Source: a virus. Taken from it: 44,326 nucleotides of DNA. Shown here piece by piece: positions 24,400 to 32,655 of the stretch (position 1 is its first letter; each line of letters starts with the position of its first letter). Where the stretch lies: positions 1 through 44,326 of IMG/VR virus record IMGVR_UViG_3300035684_000006, one strand, 5' to 3'. The translations under genes and the position numbers were made by a program. The notes under the pieces were generated by a model. The model saw nothing but the letters and a program-made list of their open reading frames with translations, did not search any database and was not told the origin of the DNA.

Positions 24400-24597
24400 C
24401 TACGCTGCGCCATCCGGACGGATCATGCCTCGGGGGTGGGTGTCAACCACGGCGATGGTGCTCACGACGAACCTGAACAGCACCCGCCCGTGCGCCCAAG
24501 CATGACGAGCCAGCGCGGCCATCTGCGCCTCGTGATCGGCGTAGATGCGTGCCGCCGACGGGGTGAGGAACAGCCATCTCCACGTGCCGCGCGTCAC
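24400..24597 (-). CDS. Hypothetical protein, end of a four-gene minus-strand operon
   Basis: 65 residues from a GTG that overlaps the stop of the previous gene (GTGA): TRGTWRWLFLTPSAARIYAD..., with a hydrophobic stretch VLFRFVVSTIAVV. The longer upstream frame is a shadow. No function assigned. Confidence 0.5.
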   Translation of the reverse strand: MTRGTWRWLFLTPSAARIYADHEAQMAALARHAWAHGRVLFRFVVSTIAVVDTHPRGMIRPDGAA

Positions 24598-24764
24598 TGC
24601 CTGCCCTCGCGTCGATCCCCGCGACGTCTGAACCACGCCCGGATAGCGAGCGGCACCTCCACGACCAAGAGCAGCGCCACGTAGGCGGCGACTACCCCAA
24701 CGACCACGCCGGCCGCGATCGCGAGGATGGCCCACGGCCACGGCAGATCGCACAGCGCCCTCAC
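24594..24764 (-). CDS. Small single-pass membrane protein
   Basis: 56 residues from a GTG in a GTGA overlap. One long hydrophobic helix (AILAIAAGVVVGVVAAYVAL) then a basic tail RRRGDRREGRQ. Size and layout are common in phage membrane peptides, including small holin-like ones; no evidence beyond that. Confidence 0.5.
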   Translation of the reverse strand: MRALCDLPWPWAILAIAAGVVVGVVAAYVALLLVVEVPLAIRAWFRRRGDRREGRQ

Positions 24765-24943
24765 CTGACACCCCCGTCCAGCACGCGGAGCTCGGGCGCG
24801 GCGCGGCTCGGCCGGCCCGGAGGTGTGTGCAGCCCAGCCGTCTCCGCCGCGCGCCTGACGATCTCCTCGAAGCCCTTGGGATCGACGGCCTGCATCGCCT
24901 GCCCGACACGGATCCACTCGAGCAGCACCTCGGCCAAGCTCAC
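24761..24943 (-). CDS. Small hypothetical protein
   Basis: 60 residues, GTG start overlapping the upstream stop. Starts with an amphipathic helix (SLAEVLLEWIRVGQAMQAVD) and ends in a Pro/Arg tail. Coupled on both sides. Unknown. Confidence 0.5.
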   Translation of the reverse strand: MSLAEVLLEWIRVGQAMQAVDPKGFEEIVRRAAETAGLHTPPGRPSRAAPELRVLDGGVR

Positions 24944-25302
24944 GATGCCCTCCGTCGAGCGCGAGCGGTCAGGACCGCCGGCGCCGGCGGCTTGGGCTCT
25001 GCGGCCTGCCAGCGCTCGAGCTCCGTGCGGTACTCGTCGGCGAGGCTCGAGAGCATCCGGTCGCGGTCGTCACGCAGGAGCATGACGGCCTCGGCAACGG
25101 CGGAGTCGTCGGCCGCGGCGAGCGCCAGGCGGAGCACGCGGCGCGCCGTGACGCGATCCTCGAGTTCGAGCGCGTGGAGCAGGACGTCACGTGTCAGCGT
25201 GTCGATGTACCGCGGATCTGACCAGGACGTGGACGAGGTGGTCACCTCGTCGAACAGAGCGAGCGCCTCGGACGTGAGGCGAGCGCGCGAAGACGGCTTC
25301 AT
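24940..25302 (-). CDS. Hypothetical helical protein
   Basis: 120 residues, ATG start, first gene of the four-gene unit. Almost fully helical with a heptad-like region (EAVMLLRDDRDRMLSSLADEY) and a basic end. No family recognised. Confidence 0.6.
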   Translation of the reverse strand: MKPSSRARLTSEALALFDEVTTSSTSWSDPRYIDTLTRDVLLHALELEDRVTARRVLRLALAAADDSAVAEAVMLLRDDRDRMLSSLADEYRTELERWQAAEPKPPAPAVLTARARRRAS

Positions 25303-25401
25303 GGGGCTCCTCGATGCGGCCGGCGGGCCGCGGCTGTGAGGGACGAGGCCCAGCGGGCCTCCGCGACGAGCACCTAACCCTCGCTCGTCACTGCGCGGTG
25401 G

Positions 25402-25980
25402 CTATATGCACTCTCGTCCCCGGCGACACCGGAACTGTCCGCTCTCATACGTGTAGTACGACTGCCCGGTCGAGTACGTATTCTTCGTCACACAGTACTG
25501 CGTTGTGGTGAGCCACGACCACACGCAACACGTCGTGATCCCCATCGACGAATAGCAAGACAACGACACGAGACCCTGGGTCTCCTCGGTCGCGGTCAGC
25601 GTCTGGTAGGCGGACTCTGCCTCCGGTCGCTCCGCCCCGAGGTCCAGGAAGATGGGGACGATCTGGTCGGGGCGGATCTCGTAGCGCTCCTCGATCCAGT
25701 CCTCGGCCGGGTCCGCCTCGACCGGATCAGTCTCTGAGACGAATCCGTACGGCGCGTCGTTCTCGGTGGCAGCAGGAGGAGGCAAGCACAGCCCCGACCC
25801 TCCACACTCGATGCCGTCGCCGTGCGCCGCCTTGCAGCACCGGTACCCATAGCCGGCGCACCAGCAGTTATCGCCACTGGCCGGCAGGAGCGACGACTCG
25901 CTCTCCGCCACGGGCACGTCGCCCGGCGACCCGATACAGCCCACACACGCGAACACCAGACAAAGAATCAGTCTCACCAT
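25402..25980 (-). CDS. Cys-rich lipoprotein, accessory gene
   Basis: 192 residues from MVRLILCLVFACVGCIGSPG; the lipidated Cys is at 15. A good GGAGGA ribosome-binding site precedes the ATG. The mature protein has cysteine clusters (NCWCAGYGYRCCKAAHGDGI, ITTCCVW, CRRGREC) and a Tyr/Thr/Ser-rich end. Second exported Cys-rich lipoprotein of the island. The upstream gap (25981-26144) holds a hairpin GGCCCT...AGGGCC (about 26048-26068) but no clear promoter. Confidence 0.7.
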   Translation of the reverse strand: MVRLILCLVFACVGCIGSPGDVPVAESESSLLPASGDNCWCAGYGYRCCKAAHGDGIECGGSGLCLPPPAATENDAPYGFVSETDPVEADPAEDWIEERYEIRPDQIVPIFLDLGAERPEAESAYQTLTATEETQGLVSLSCYSSMGITTCCVWSWLTTTQYCVTKNTYSTGQSYYTYESGQFRCRRGRECI

Positions 25981-26144
25981 AGCAATCCTCCACTCAGAAG
26001 ACGCGGCACCATGCCGCGCCGATACGGCACCGCGCCGCATCGACCAGGCCCTGCTGCAGATAGGGCCTCGTCGACATCGCGTGGGCGTGTCGTGGTTGAG
26101 CGCTCGAGGCACGAGGCAGAGCGCGGTAGCTAGCGAGGTCGGGG

Positions 26145-26372
26145 CTACGGCTCGTCAGCGGTCGCGTACCGGAGCAGCTCCTCGAGCACGGCAGCGGGGT
26201 CGGCGCCGGCGAGGCTCATCGAGGCGCCGTCGACGCGTGCGACCGTCGCGCTCCACGTGACGGAGCCGGTGGCGCCGACGGTCGGCCGCACGGAGAGGAC
26301 CCGCCAGCCAACCGCCGCGAAGGCATCGACGGTCTCGGGCGGCGGCGTGTACTGCGGGTCGGTAGTGGTCAT
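26145..26372 (-). CDS. Hypothetical protein, last gene of operon B
   Basis: 75 residues (MTTTDPQYTPPPETVDAFAA, then WRVLSVRPTV...TWSATVARVDG, a beta hairpin, then a helix PAAVLEELLRYA). This looks like a small alpha/beta protein. ATG overlaps the upstream stop. Unknown. Confidence 0.6.
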   Translation of the reverse strand: MTTTDPQYTPPPETVDAFAAVGWRVLSVRPTVGATGSVTWSATVARVDGASMSLAGADPAAVLEELLRYATADEP

Positions 26373-26593
26373 GAGCGTTCTCCGGGGGTCGAGATGTTGA
26401 TGTGCTTGGCGCGCGAGCCGCGCCGGCGCCGGGGCTTCACGGCGGGCGCCACGTAGCCGACGACGCGCCACGGGCCGGGCGCGAGGGTGTGGATGAGGCC
26501 GCACGTCGGGCACGGGACGCCGATGCGGTCCGTGGCATCTGCGGGCAGATCGAGGGCGGCGGAGCAGTCGAGGCAGGAGAGTCCGGCGGTCAC
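26369..26593 (-). CDS. Zinc-ribbon hypothetical protein
   Basis: 74 residues from a GTG overlapping the upstream stop. CLDCS and CPTCG, 19 residues apart, form a treble-clef or zinc-ribbon pair; a basic RRRRGSRAKH tail follows. Small zinc ribbons of this kind are common in early phage operons. Role unknown. Confidence 0.6.
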   Translation of the reverse strand: MTAGLSCLDCSAALDLPADATDRIGVPCPTCGLIHTLAPGPWRVVGYVAPAVKPRRRRGSRAKHINISTPGERS

Positions 26594-26811
26594 GACGTCC
26601 TGCCCTGGCGAGCGTTCCAGGCCTCTGCACACAGGCGCCTAGCCAGCGTCCGCTTCCGCGGGCGAACCGCGAGCACGATGCGCGCCTGCTCCGACGAGCC
26701 CAGTGCCAGGTCACAGAGCGCCTCGATGTGCGGGGCTGCCGCCAGTCCGGTGACCGATCCCCTCAACTCCAGGATCTGCTCGTCCGTGATCGTCTCCCCG
26801 GTGACCCTCAC
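26590..26811 (-). CDS. Hypothetical protein
   Basis: 73 residues, GTG start (GTGA overlap). ITDEQILELRGS...IEALCDLALG...ARRLCAEAWNAR has the shape of a family of small helical phage proteins seen in many GC-rich phages (recalled pattern, no name). Likely a helical hairpin. Confidence 0.55.
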   Translation of the reverse strand: MRVTGETITDEQILELRGSVTGLAAAPHIEALCDLALGSSEQARIVLAVRPRKRTLARRLCAEAWNARQGRTS

Positions 26812-27059
26812 GGCTCCTCCGTGCACACGTCGGTGAGCCCGAGCGCGACGATCGGCCGCCACACAGTGACGTCGACGAGATCGCTGCCGGGGTGGTCCGC
26901 GCAGCCGGCCTCGTCGTCCTCGATGGTCGCGCCGCGGTAGTGGCAGGCGACGATCTGTCGCTGGGCCGGGCCGATGAGGGCGGCGAGCGCGAACAGCTCG
27001 AGCTGCTGGCCCGGAGCGTCCGACTCGTCAACCCCGAGCAGCTGGCGGGCGGAGATCAC
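26808..27059 (-). CDS. Hypothetical protein
   Basis: 83 residues, GTG start (GTGA overlap): SARQLLGVDESDAPGQQLEL, then IVACHYRGATIEDDEAGC, mixed alpha/beta. No family recognised. Confidence 0.55.
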   Translation of the reverse strand: MISARQLLGVDESDAPGQQLELFALAALIGPAQRQIVACHYRGATIEDDEAGCADHPGSDLVDVTVWRPIVALGLTDVCTEEP

Positions 27060-27274
27060 CGGCCACCGCCGATCGCCGTGCGCTCCCACCGCGCGAAGTC
27101 GCGCGCCGCCCGCTGGGCCGCCCGCATCTCCTCGCACCGGGCCTGCGCCGCCGCGATGATGCGCTCGGCACCGGCCGGGTCCACGCGGCGGACCGAGCCC
27201 GCCTTGCGGGCCTGGGCGCGGGCGTAGCGGGCGATCTGCGCGTCGGTCGGGACGGCTGCGGGCTTCGCGATCAC
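27056..27274 (-). CDS. Hypothetical helical protein
   Basis: 72 residues, GTG start (GTGA overlap). Ala/Arg-rich helices (TDAQIARYARAQARKAG, ERIIAAAQARCEEMRAAQ). It may bind nucleic acid given the charge, but no motif supports this. Confidence 0.55.
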   Translation of the reverse strand: MIAKPAAVPTDAQIARYARAQARKAGSVRRVDPAGAERIIAAAQARCEEMRAAQRAARDFARWERTAIGGGR

Positions 27275-27492
27275 AGCGCACCCCCCGTCATGAGGCCGAA
27301 CAGCCGGTCGCACGCCCACTGCACGACCGGGGTCTGGGTCGCGCCGGCGCGGACGGCATCGAACGCCGACTCCGCTTGCTGCACCTGGTACTTCGAGCCG
27401 TTGCGGCGGTAGTGGTTCACCAGCGCGTTCAGCTCGGTGAGGCTGATCTCGTCCGGGGCGAGGCGGGTGACCGTGCGGCGCGTCGTGTTCAT
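27271..27492 (-). CDS. First gene of operon B, hypothetical
   Basis: 73 residues from MNTTRRTVTRLAPDEISLTE; the in-frame ATG at 27588 lies upstream of the promoter and is rejected. The ATG is 7 nt after the -10 box TAGACT with no ribosome-binding site, so a leaderless mRNA is likely. Helical with a basic patch (LVNHYRRNGSKYQVQQAESA). Divergent from the RHH regulator at 27609, so it may be a Cro- or antirepressor-like partner; that is context only. Confidence 0.6.
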   Translation of the reverse strand: MNTTRRTVTRLAPDEISLTELNALVNHYRRNGSKYQVQQAESAFDAVRAGATQTPVVQWACDRLFGLMTGGAL

Positions 27493-27499
27493 GAGAGAG

Positions 27500-27549
27500 A
27501 GTCTAGATTCCGTCTGCCGGATTGTCAACAACAAATCGTCTGCCGGATT
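27500..27549 (-). promoter_or_regulatory. Promoter of operon B with a 13-bp operator pair
   Basis: On the minus strand: TTGACA (27528-27523), 17 bp, TAGACT (27505-27500). The 13-mer AATCCGGCAGACG occurs twice, at 27549-27537 and 27523-27511, 26 bp apart, one upstream of the -35 and one in the spacer. Box sequences and operator geometry equal those of the promoter at 9746-9774. Confidence 0.75.
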
Positions 27550-27572
27550 CCACGACGTGGCCGACGGGTCAC

Positions 27573-27601
27573 TTGAACTAGTCGTCATCCATGGTTACGC
27601 T
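27573..27601 (+). promoter_or_regulatory. Promoter of the second RHH regulator
   Basis: TTGAAC (27573-27578), 17 bp, TACGCT (27596-27601), followed after 7 nt by the ATG at 27609. Divergent from the operon B promoter. Confidence 0.5.
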
Positions 27602-27608
27602 CGCCCGG

Positions 27609-28007
27609 ATGAAGCTCTACACGTCGCGGGATCTCGTCGGTCAGTGGGTCGGCGAGGACAAGCGCGGCGGTCTCGTGACGTGGCCAGCGCGAGATGGCGG
27701 GTGGGCCGACCGCACGCCCTTCACGGGGAAGCGTGCCCAACTCGAGGAGGTAGAGCCTGCGCTGGCCAGGGGGACCGGATGGCCTGGCGGAGGCCGCGGG
27801 CCACGACCGCGGTCTGGAGGCGAGGCAAGCAACGAGAGGCTGACCCTGCGAGCAACGCAGGCCGAGATCCAGGCGTGGCAGAGGCGCGCTTCCGCGCTCA
27901 ACAAGCCACTGAGCACATGGGGGCGCGACACCCTCAACGCCGCGGCCGGCGCCGACGACCCACCCCAGCCGAAGCCGGCCGGCGCCCCATCGCGCCCGAA
28001 GCGGTGA
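27609..28007 (+). CDS. Ribbon-helix-helix DNA-binding regulator (module B)
   Basis: 132 residues from MKLYTSRDLVGQWVGEDKRG; the ATG at 27591 lies inside the promoter. A distinct N-terminal domain (1-60) and a Gly/Arg/Pro linker precede strand RLTLRA, helix TQAEIQAWQRRASALN and helix LSTWGRDTLNAAA (about 80-115), the same strand-helix-helix layout and key residues (LRAT..., W) as in the regulator at 9368-9700. A Pro/Lys tail ends the protein. No Shine-Dalgarno. Divergent from operon B across the paired 13-bp repeats, so a repressor of that operon is the likely role. Its stop is 1 nt from the distal tail gene stop. Confidence 0.7.
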   Translation: MKLYTSRDLVGQWVGEDKRGGLVTWPARDGGWADRTPFTGKRAQLEEVEPALARGTGWPGGGRGPRPRSGGEASNERLTLRATQAEIQAWQRRASALNKPLSTWGRDTLNAAAGADDPPQPKPAGAPSRPKR

Positions 28008-28008
28008 G

Positions 28009-29187
28009 CTACTGCTGCACCACACGCGCGGTCAGATCCGCGCTGAACGTCCTGCCCTGCCAGCTTACGGTGACCTCATCGCTGCCGAGCCGCACGAGCT
28101 CGAGGAACTCCACGCGCTCAAGGGCCCCGGTCGCGGGCGAGTCCAGCGCAAGCTCGTGCGTGGCCCCGACGGACGCGCAGCTCGTCACGGTGCGATACAC
28201 GGCCGTCCCGTCAGTCCGCACAAGCCGGAGCCGCCGATGCGCGAGCGACGGGAACCACGCGCCCACGTAGTCCGCCGCCGCATCCACGGCCAGCGTGCCG
28301 GTCGACGCGTCGCCGACCGGCGCCAGGTCCGGGCGGCCTGTCGGGAGCAGGAACGCCTTCCGCCGCCCTTGCACGGAGTCCAGGAACTTGCGGAGCCACT
28401 GGTACTCGGCGCGCTTGTGCGACGTCGCGCGAATCGCCCTAGCCCACGCCGCGCGCGTGTACGACGGCAGCGAGTCGACCACGCCACCGAGGTCGACGAG
28501 CTCCACGCCGGACATGAGCGGCTGGTCGGCCTGGCGCTTGGCCACGCCGCGATCCCACACGGGGAGCGACTCGTAGGCCGTCACGGACGCGCCGGTTCCG
28601 ACGACGGAGCCCGTGGCGTAACCGTTCAGCGTCGCGCGCGCGGCGAGGCTCCACGCACCCATGCGAGCCTGGTAGCGTGACAGCCCCTGCTCGGGGTCGA
28701 GGACGACGGGCGTCGTCGGCATTACGCGCGCGCCGCGCACAGCGACCGCGGTCAGGTTGACATCGACGCCGATCGTTGCTCCGGCGACGCTCTGCACGAT
28801 GGCGGAGCCCGTCGCGCCCGCTGGCGAGACGACGACGATCCGCTGGCCCGCAACCGCCCAGTCGACGAGGGCGAGCGAAGCCGTCGTGATCGTCGTCGAC
28901 GTCGAGGACGCAACCGAGACGTCCTCGTGTGGCATCGCGAGCAGGAACGTCGGAGCGTTCGCGGCGTGCTTGGCGAGCGTCGCGAGCACGCTGCGATGCT
29001 GGGCGTCCGTGAGCAGCGTCGAGAACTGGTAGCGCTGACGCGGCTGCGCGAGGTACGAGGCGCGCGTCTCGAGGCCGGAGATCGACGTACGGATGTCCGT
29101 GCCCCACTGCAGCGTCAGCGTCGCGCCGCTCTCGACGTCGAGCACGAACGTCGCAACACCGGCAGGCCCATACCCAGCGACCGGCAT
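28009..29187 (-). CDS. Distal tail-type protein
   Basis: 392 residues directly after the tape measure gene, the usual place of the distal tail protein. Two related beta-rich halves are visible: FSTLLTDAQHRSVLATLAKH...PTFLLAMPHED near 55-90 and WARAIRATSHKRAEYQWLRKFLDSVQGRRKAFLLPTGRPD near 245-285, the second a shape seen in tail proteins that adapt the tube to the tip. GGGGAGG precedes the ATG. Exact family uncertain. Confidence 0.7.
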   Translation of the reverse strand: MPVAGYGPAGVATFVLDVESGATLTLQWGTDIRTSISGLETRASYLAQPRQRYQFSTLLTDAQHRSVLATLAKHAANAPTFLLAMPHEDVSVASSTSTTITTASLALVDWAVAGQRIVVVSPAGATGSAIVQSVAGATIGVDVNLTAVAVRGARVMPTTPVVLDPEQGLSRYQARMGAWSLAARATLNGYATGSVVGTGASVTAYESLPVWDRGVAKRQADQPLMSGVELVDLGGVVDSLPSYTRAAWARAIRATSHKRAEYQWLRKFLDSVQGRRKAFLLPTGRPDLAPVGDASTGTLAVDAAADYVGAWFPSLAHRRLRLVRTDGTAVYRTVTSCASVGATHELALDSPATGALERVEFLELVRLGSDEVTVSWQGRTFSADLTARVVQQ

Positions 29188-29190
29188 CGC

Positions 29191-32100
29191 TCACCTCCCC
29201 GACGTGCGGCCACGCTGCGCCGACCTGTTCCGCTGCGACCACGCGAGGTGGTAGCGCTCGCCCTGCCGTTCGAGCACAGCCGTCATTGGACTCTCGTCCA
29301 TCGTCGGGACGATCTGGACGACCGGCGCCGCTTGCTGTGCTGGCTGCGCTCGCTCGGTCGGCTGCCCCGGCGGCACGAACCGGAAGTATTCGCCCGGGGT
29401 CACGCGCGCCATGAACAGCTTGCTGTCCGGTGGGCCGGAGCCGGCGATGCGACCCTCGCCGCCGCGCGCGTAACCTGGCGCACTACCGAACAGGCCCGAG
29501 AACGCCTGCGTCGCTCCGGTGCCGAACACGCTGGGTGCGCCACCGCCTGCGAACGCGCCGATGAGGCCAACTGCGGCTTGCCGGATGAGGAGCCGGGTCA
29601 GGTCGGCGAGCGCTGAGTCGACGAACTTGCGCATCGAGAACTCGCCCGTTGTAACGAACGCGATGAGCGCCTCCTCGGCGTTGCTGAACGCGTTGACGAG
29701 CGACGACTCGAGCGCACCGGCGACGTCTGTGACCTCGGCGCGGATCTTCTCGAAGCCGCGCGCGAACCCGTCGTCCTGCGACTGCAGCTTGAGCAGCTCG
29801 AGCTCGCGGTTCCAGGCCGCCGTCTTGAGCGCGTTGTCCTCGAGCACGCCGCCTGCCTGGCGCTGCTTCGCGAGTAGGTCGTCCATCCACGACGTGTCGA
29901 TGCTCGTGCCGATGCCCATCTCGGCGAGCGTGCTCGGCCGCGCGCGCCGGTCAGCGCGCTCCTGCTGCTCGGCGGATAGCTCCTCGTAGCCGATGGCCAG
30001 CTCTTGCCCGCCGAGCCTGCGACCACCGACGAGCGACGAGCCGCGTGGCATCTCGCCCGTGCGCACCGGCTGCGACTCGGCCAGCTTCGCGAGCTCGGTG
30101 TTGTACTGCTGCAGGTCGATCCGGCCTTGGCGCAGCAGCGAGTTAAGCGCCGAGATCGTCTTGCTCCATTCGATCGACGGCTCGGTGAGCGACTTGAGGA
30201 TCTCGGTAGCCTTCCCTGCCTCGAAGCCGAGCCGCTTCATCTCTTCCCAATACTGCTTCGTTGTGATTCCGCCGACGCGCAGGGCGCCGTTGACGTCCTC
30301 GAGCGCGTCCTTGCGGTGCAGCTCCTCGAGCCGGTTCTTGACGATGACGGCGCCGTGTTGCTCGTCGGCGTACTTCGCCTGGATCCTGAGGTCGCGCGAC
30401 TGCCGCATCGCCTCGATCTCCTGTCGCGACGGCGCGAGCGGCGCCGGCCGAGCGGCAGCGAGCTTCGTGACCGCGGTGTCCAGTCCCTGGATCATCATGT
30501 CGAGCGATTGACCGGCCGCGTCGCCGTAGCGCTTCACCTCGTCAAGGAACGCGCGCGCCGAGATGCGTCCACCCTCGAGCGCCCCCTTGAGGTCGTTCAT
30601 CGAGTCGACTCGCTCCTGCTCGGCCTTGGTCACGCGCACGACCGTCGCGCCGTACTCGTACTCGACGTTCGCCATCTCCAGCTTGACGTCGCGAAGCTCG
30701 CGCTGCGTGGCGAGCTCGAGGCGCGTTCGCGACAGCGCGTCGGCGCCGCTCGTCATCTCGATCAGTGGATCCTTGCCGGTGACGCGCGCCAGGTCGGCCC
30801 GGTCCTTGGCGATCTGCGCGAGGACGAACTGCGCGCCGCGCTGCTTGTCCTCGAGCGTCTGCCACTGACGCGCGTGCTCGACGAGGGTCTCGTTGAATGC
30901 GAGGGTGGCGTTTGCGGCGCGCTTCACGTCGGCGGCGAGCTTGTCCGCGGCCTGCTGCTCCTTGAGCTTGTCGAGCCCAGCGGCCAGTGCCATCGACCGC
31001 TTCGTGGCCTCGTCAAACGCAGCTGGCACTTCGATTCCGAACGCGCGCTTCATCCGGGCCGACACGTCGACGACACGCTTTGCGGTCTCCACGTCGAAGG
31101 CCGGTAGCCCATCGACGCCGGCTGCCCTAGCGGCGCCGAGCGTCGCACCGATCTTGTCGATCTTCTCGTACTCGGAGTGCAGCTTCTTCAGCGCCTCCAT
31201 CTCGGCGAGGTACGCCTTCGCGTCGGCGGCCGAGATCTCGCCGCGCTCGCGGAGTGCGCTTGGGTTGAGCGCGCGGACGCCACCGCCGCCGACCGCCGCC
31301 TCTGCCGCGGCCTCGGAGCGTGCGAAGTCCTTGATCGCGGCGATCCCATCGCGCACGAGCTTGAGCGGGTTCAAGATCGTGCGCAGCGCGTCGCCGAACA
31401 CGCCGAGGCTCGACAGCGCGGAGTCGAACGCGCCCTTGAGCCCACCGACGACGTCACCCACCAGACCGAGCACGTCCCCCACGACGCCAAGCGCGCCGCC
31501 CAAGACCTCGAACGTCCCGGACGCCTCGAGCACCTTGCCGACGACCAGCGTGAGCTTGTCCTGCAGCATGGCCCACTGATCGGCCAGCGTCGGGACCGTC
31601 TTCCCGAAGTCCTTGTCGATCTTCGAGCCCATCCTCTCGAAGGCCCCAACGACGACCGACGACGTGAGCTTGCCCTCGGACGCGAGCTCGCGGAGCTTGC
31701 CGCGGGTGACGCCTAGTGACTCGGCAAGGATGCCGAGCACGTACGGCGCGTTCTCGCCGATCGACCGGAACTCGTCGCCCTGCAGTCGGCCCGAGGCGAG
31801 CGCCTGCGAGAGTTGCTGCGTCGCGGCCTGCGCCTCCCCAGTGCTGGCGCCAGAGACCTTGACGGCCTTGTTGATGCGCTCGGTCAGTCGGAGCAGCGAG
31901 TCGCTGGACATGCCCATCTCGCGCGTGGCGCCCGATAGGCGCTGGTACGCGCTCGTCGTGGCTGCAAGGCTCGAGCGGGTCGCGTCCGCGGCGCCCTGGA
32001 TCCTCGAGAACACCGAGGACACGCTCTCACCCTCGCCGGCGACCACGCGCATCTTGTTCTGGAGGTCCTGGTAGCTCGACGCCATCGACAGGACTTCGCG

Positions 32101-32655
32101 CGCTCCGAACGCAAGGCCAGCCGCTGCGAGACCGCCGCCAACGCTAGCGAGCAGCCCGCCGCCGCCCTTGGCGACTGCCGGCGCGGCTTGGACCGGCGCC
32201 GTCTGCTTGATCGTGCTGCCGCGCTCGAGCTCGCGGTTGAGCTTGCGGACCTGCTCGGCCCACTGCTCCGTCGACACGCGACCGCGAGCGTGCAGCGAGT
32301 CGAGCGTCTGCAGCCCCTGCTCGTAGCGGCGCAGCGGACCATTGATCCGGTCGAGCATCACCTGCTCGCGTCGCAGAGCCTCGGTCAGGCCATCGAACGC
32401 GCGGATCGCGACGCCGGTGGACCGGGCTGCGCTCTCTGTTGCCGTCGATCCTTGGCGCGCCGCGGACACGAACCGGCCCATCTGGTCGCGAGCGTGCTCG
32501 GCCGCGACGCTCGACTCGCGCATACCGCGGCTGATCGCGGCCCCGGCGCGTTCGCCCGCCTGCTCCGCCTTGCCGAGCTCCGCAGCGACACGGGCCGCAT
32601 TCGCGACCGCGGCGCCTGGGTCGACCTTGACGGCAATGCCGTAGTCCTCGGTCAC
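29191..32655 (-). CDS. Tail tape measure protein
   Basis: 1154 residues from a GTG overlapping the upstream stop. The tape-measure N-terminal pattern is clear: ASSYQDLQNKMRVVAGEGES, AATTSAYQRLSGATREMGMS, ATQQLSQALASGRLQGDEFR, SIGENAPYVLGILAESLGVT, GKLRELASEGKLTSSVVVGA. A hydrophobic segment near 380-400 (LGGALGVVGDVLGLVGDVVGG), long coiled coils at 490-900, and a second Gly/Ala-rich part near 1060-1100 follow. At about 1.5 angstrom per residue the length implies a tail of roughly 170 nm (family rule of thumb). Confidence 0.93.
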   Translation of the reverse strand: MTEDYGIAVKVDPGAAVANAARVAAELGKAEQAGERAGAAISRGMRESSVAAEHARDQMGRFVSAARQGSTATESAARSTGVAIRAFDGLTEALRREQVMLDRINGPLRRYEQGLQTLDSLHARGRVSTEQWAEQVRKLNRELERGSTIKQTAPVQAAPAVAKGGGGLLASVGGGLAAAGLAFGAREVLSMASSYQDLQNKMRVVAGEGESVSSVFSRIQGAADATRSSLAATTSAYQRLSGATREMGMSSDSLLRLTERINKAVKVSGASTGEAQAATQQLSQALASGRLQGDEFRSIGENAPYVLGILAESLGVTRGKLRELASEGKLTSSVVVGAFERMGSKIDKDFGKTVPTLADQWAMLQDKLTLVVGKVLEASGTFEVLGGALGVVGDVLGLVGDVVGGLKGAFDSALSSLGVFGDALRTILNPLKLVRDGIAAIKDFARSEAAAEAAVGGGGVRALNPSALRERGEISAADAKAYLAEMEALKKLHSEYEKIDKIGATLGAARAAGVDGLPAFDVETAKRVVDVSARMKRAFGIEVPAAFDEATKRSMALAAGLDKLKEQQAADKLAADVKRAANATLAFNETLVEHARQWQTLEDKQRGAQFVLAQIAKDRADLARVTGKDPLIEMTSGADALSRTRLELATQRELRDVKLEMANVEYEYGATVVRVTKAEQERVDSMNDLKGALEGGRISARAFLDEVKRYGDAAGQSLDMMIQGLDTAVTKLAAARPAPLAPSRQEIEAMRQSRDLRIQAKYADEQHGAVIVKNRLEELHRKDALEDVNGALRVGGITTKQYWEEMKRLGFEAGKATEILKSLTEPSIEWSKTISALNSLLRQGRIDLQQYNTELAKLAESQPVRTGEMPRGSSLVGGRRLGGQELAIGYEELSAEQQERADRRARPSTLAEMGIGTSIDTSWMDDLLAKQRQAGGVLEDNALKTAAWNRELELLKLQSQDDGFARGFEKIRAEVTDVAGALESSLVNAFSNAEEALIAFVTTGEFSMRKFVDSALADLTRLLIRQAAVGLIGAFAGGGAPSVFGTGATQAFSGLFGSAPGYARGGEGRIAGSGPPDSKLFMARVTPGEYFRFVPPGQPTERAQPAQQAAPVVQIVPTMDESPMTAVLERQGERYHLAWSQRNRSAQRGRTSGR

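Noticed and set aside
27531-27541. ACAAATCG at 27531 as another copy of the late motif
   Set aside because: The match stops after CAAATCG, it is in the opposite orientation, and the bases belong to the 13-bp operator repeat region.
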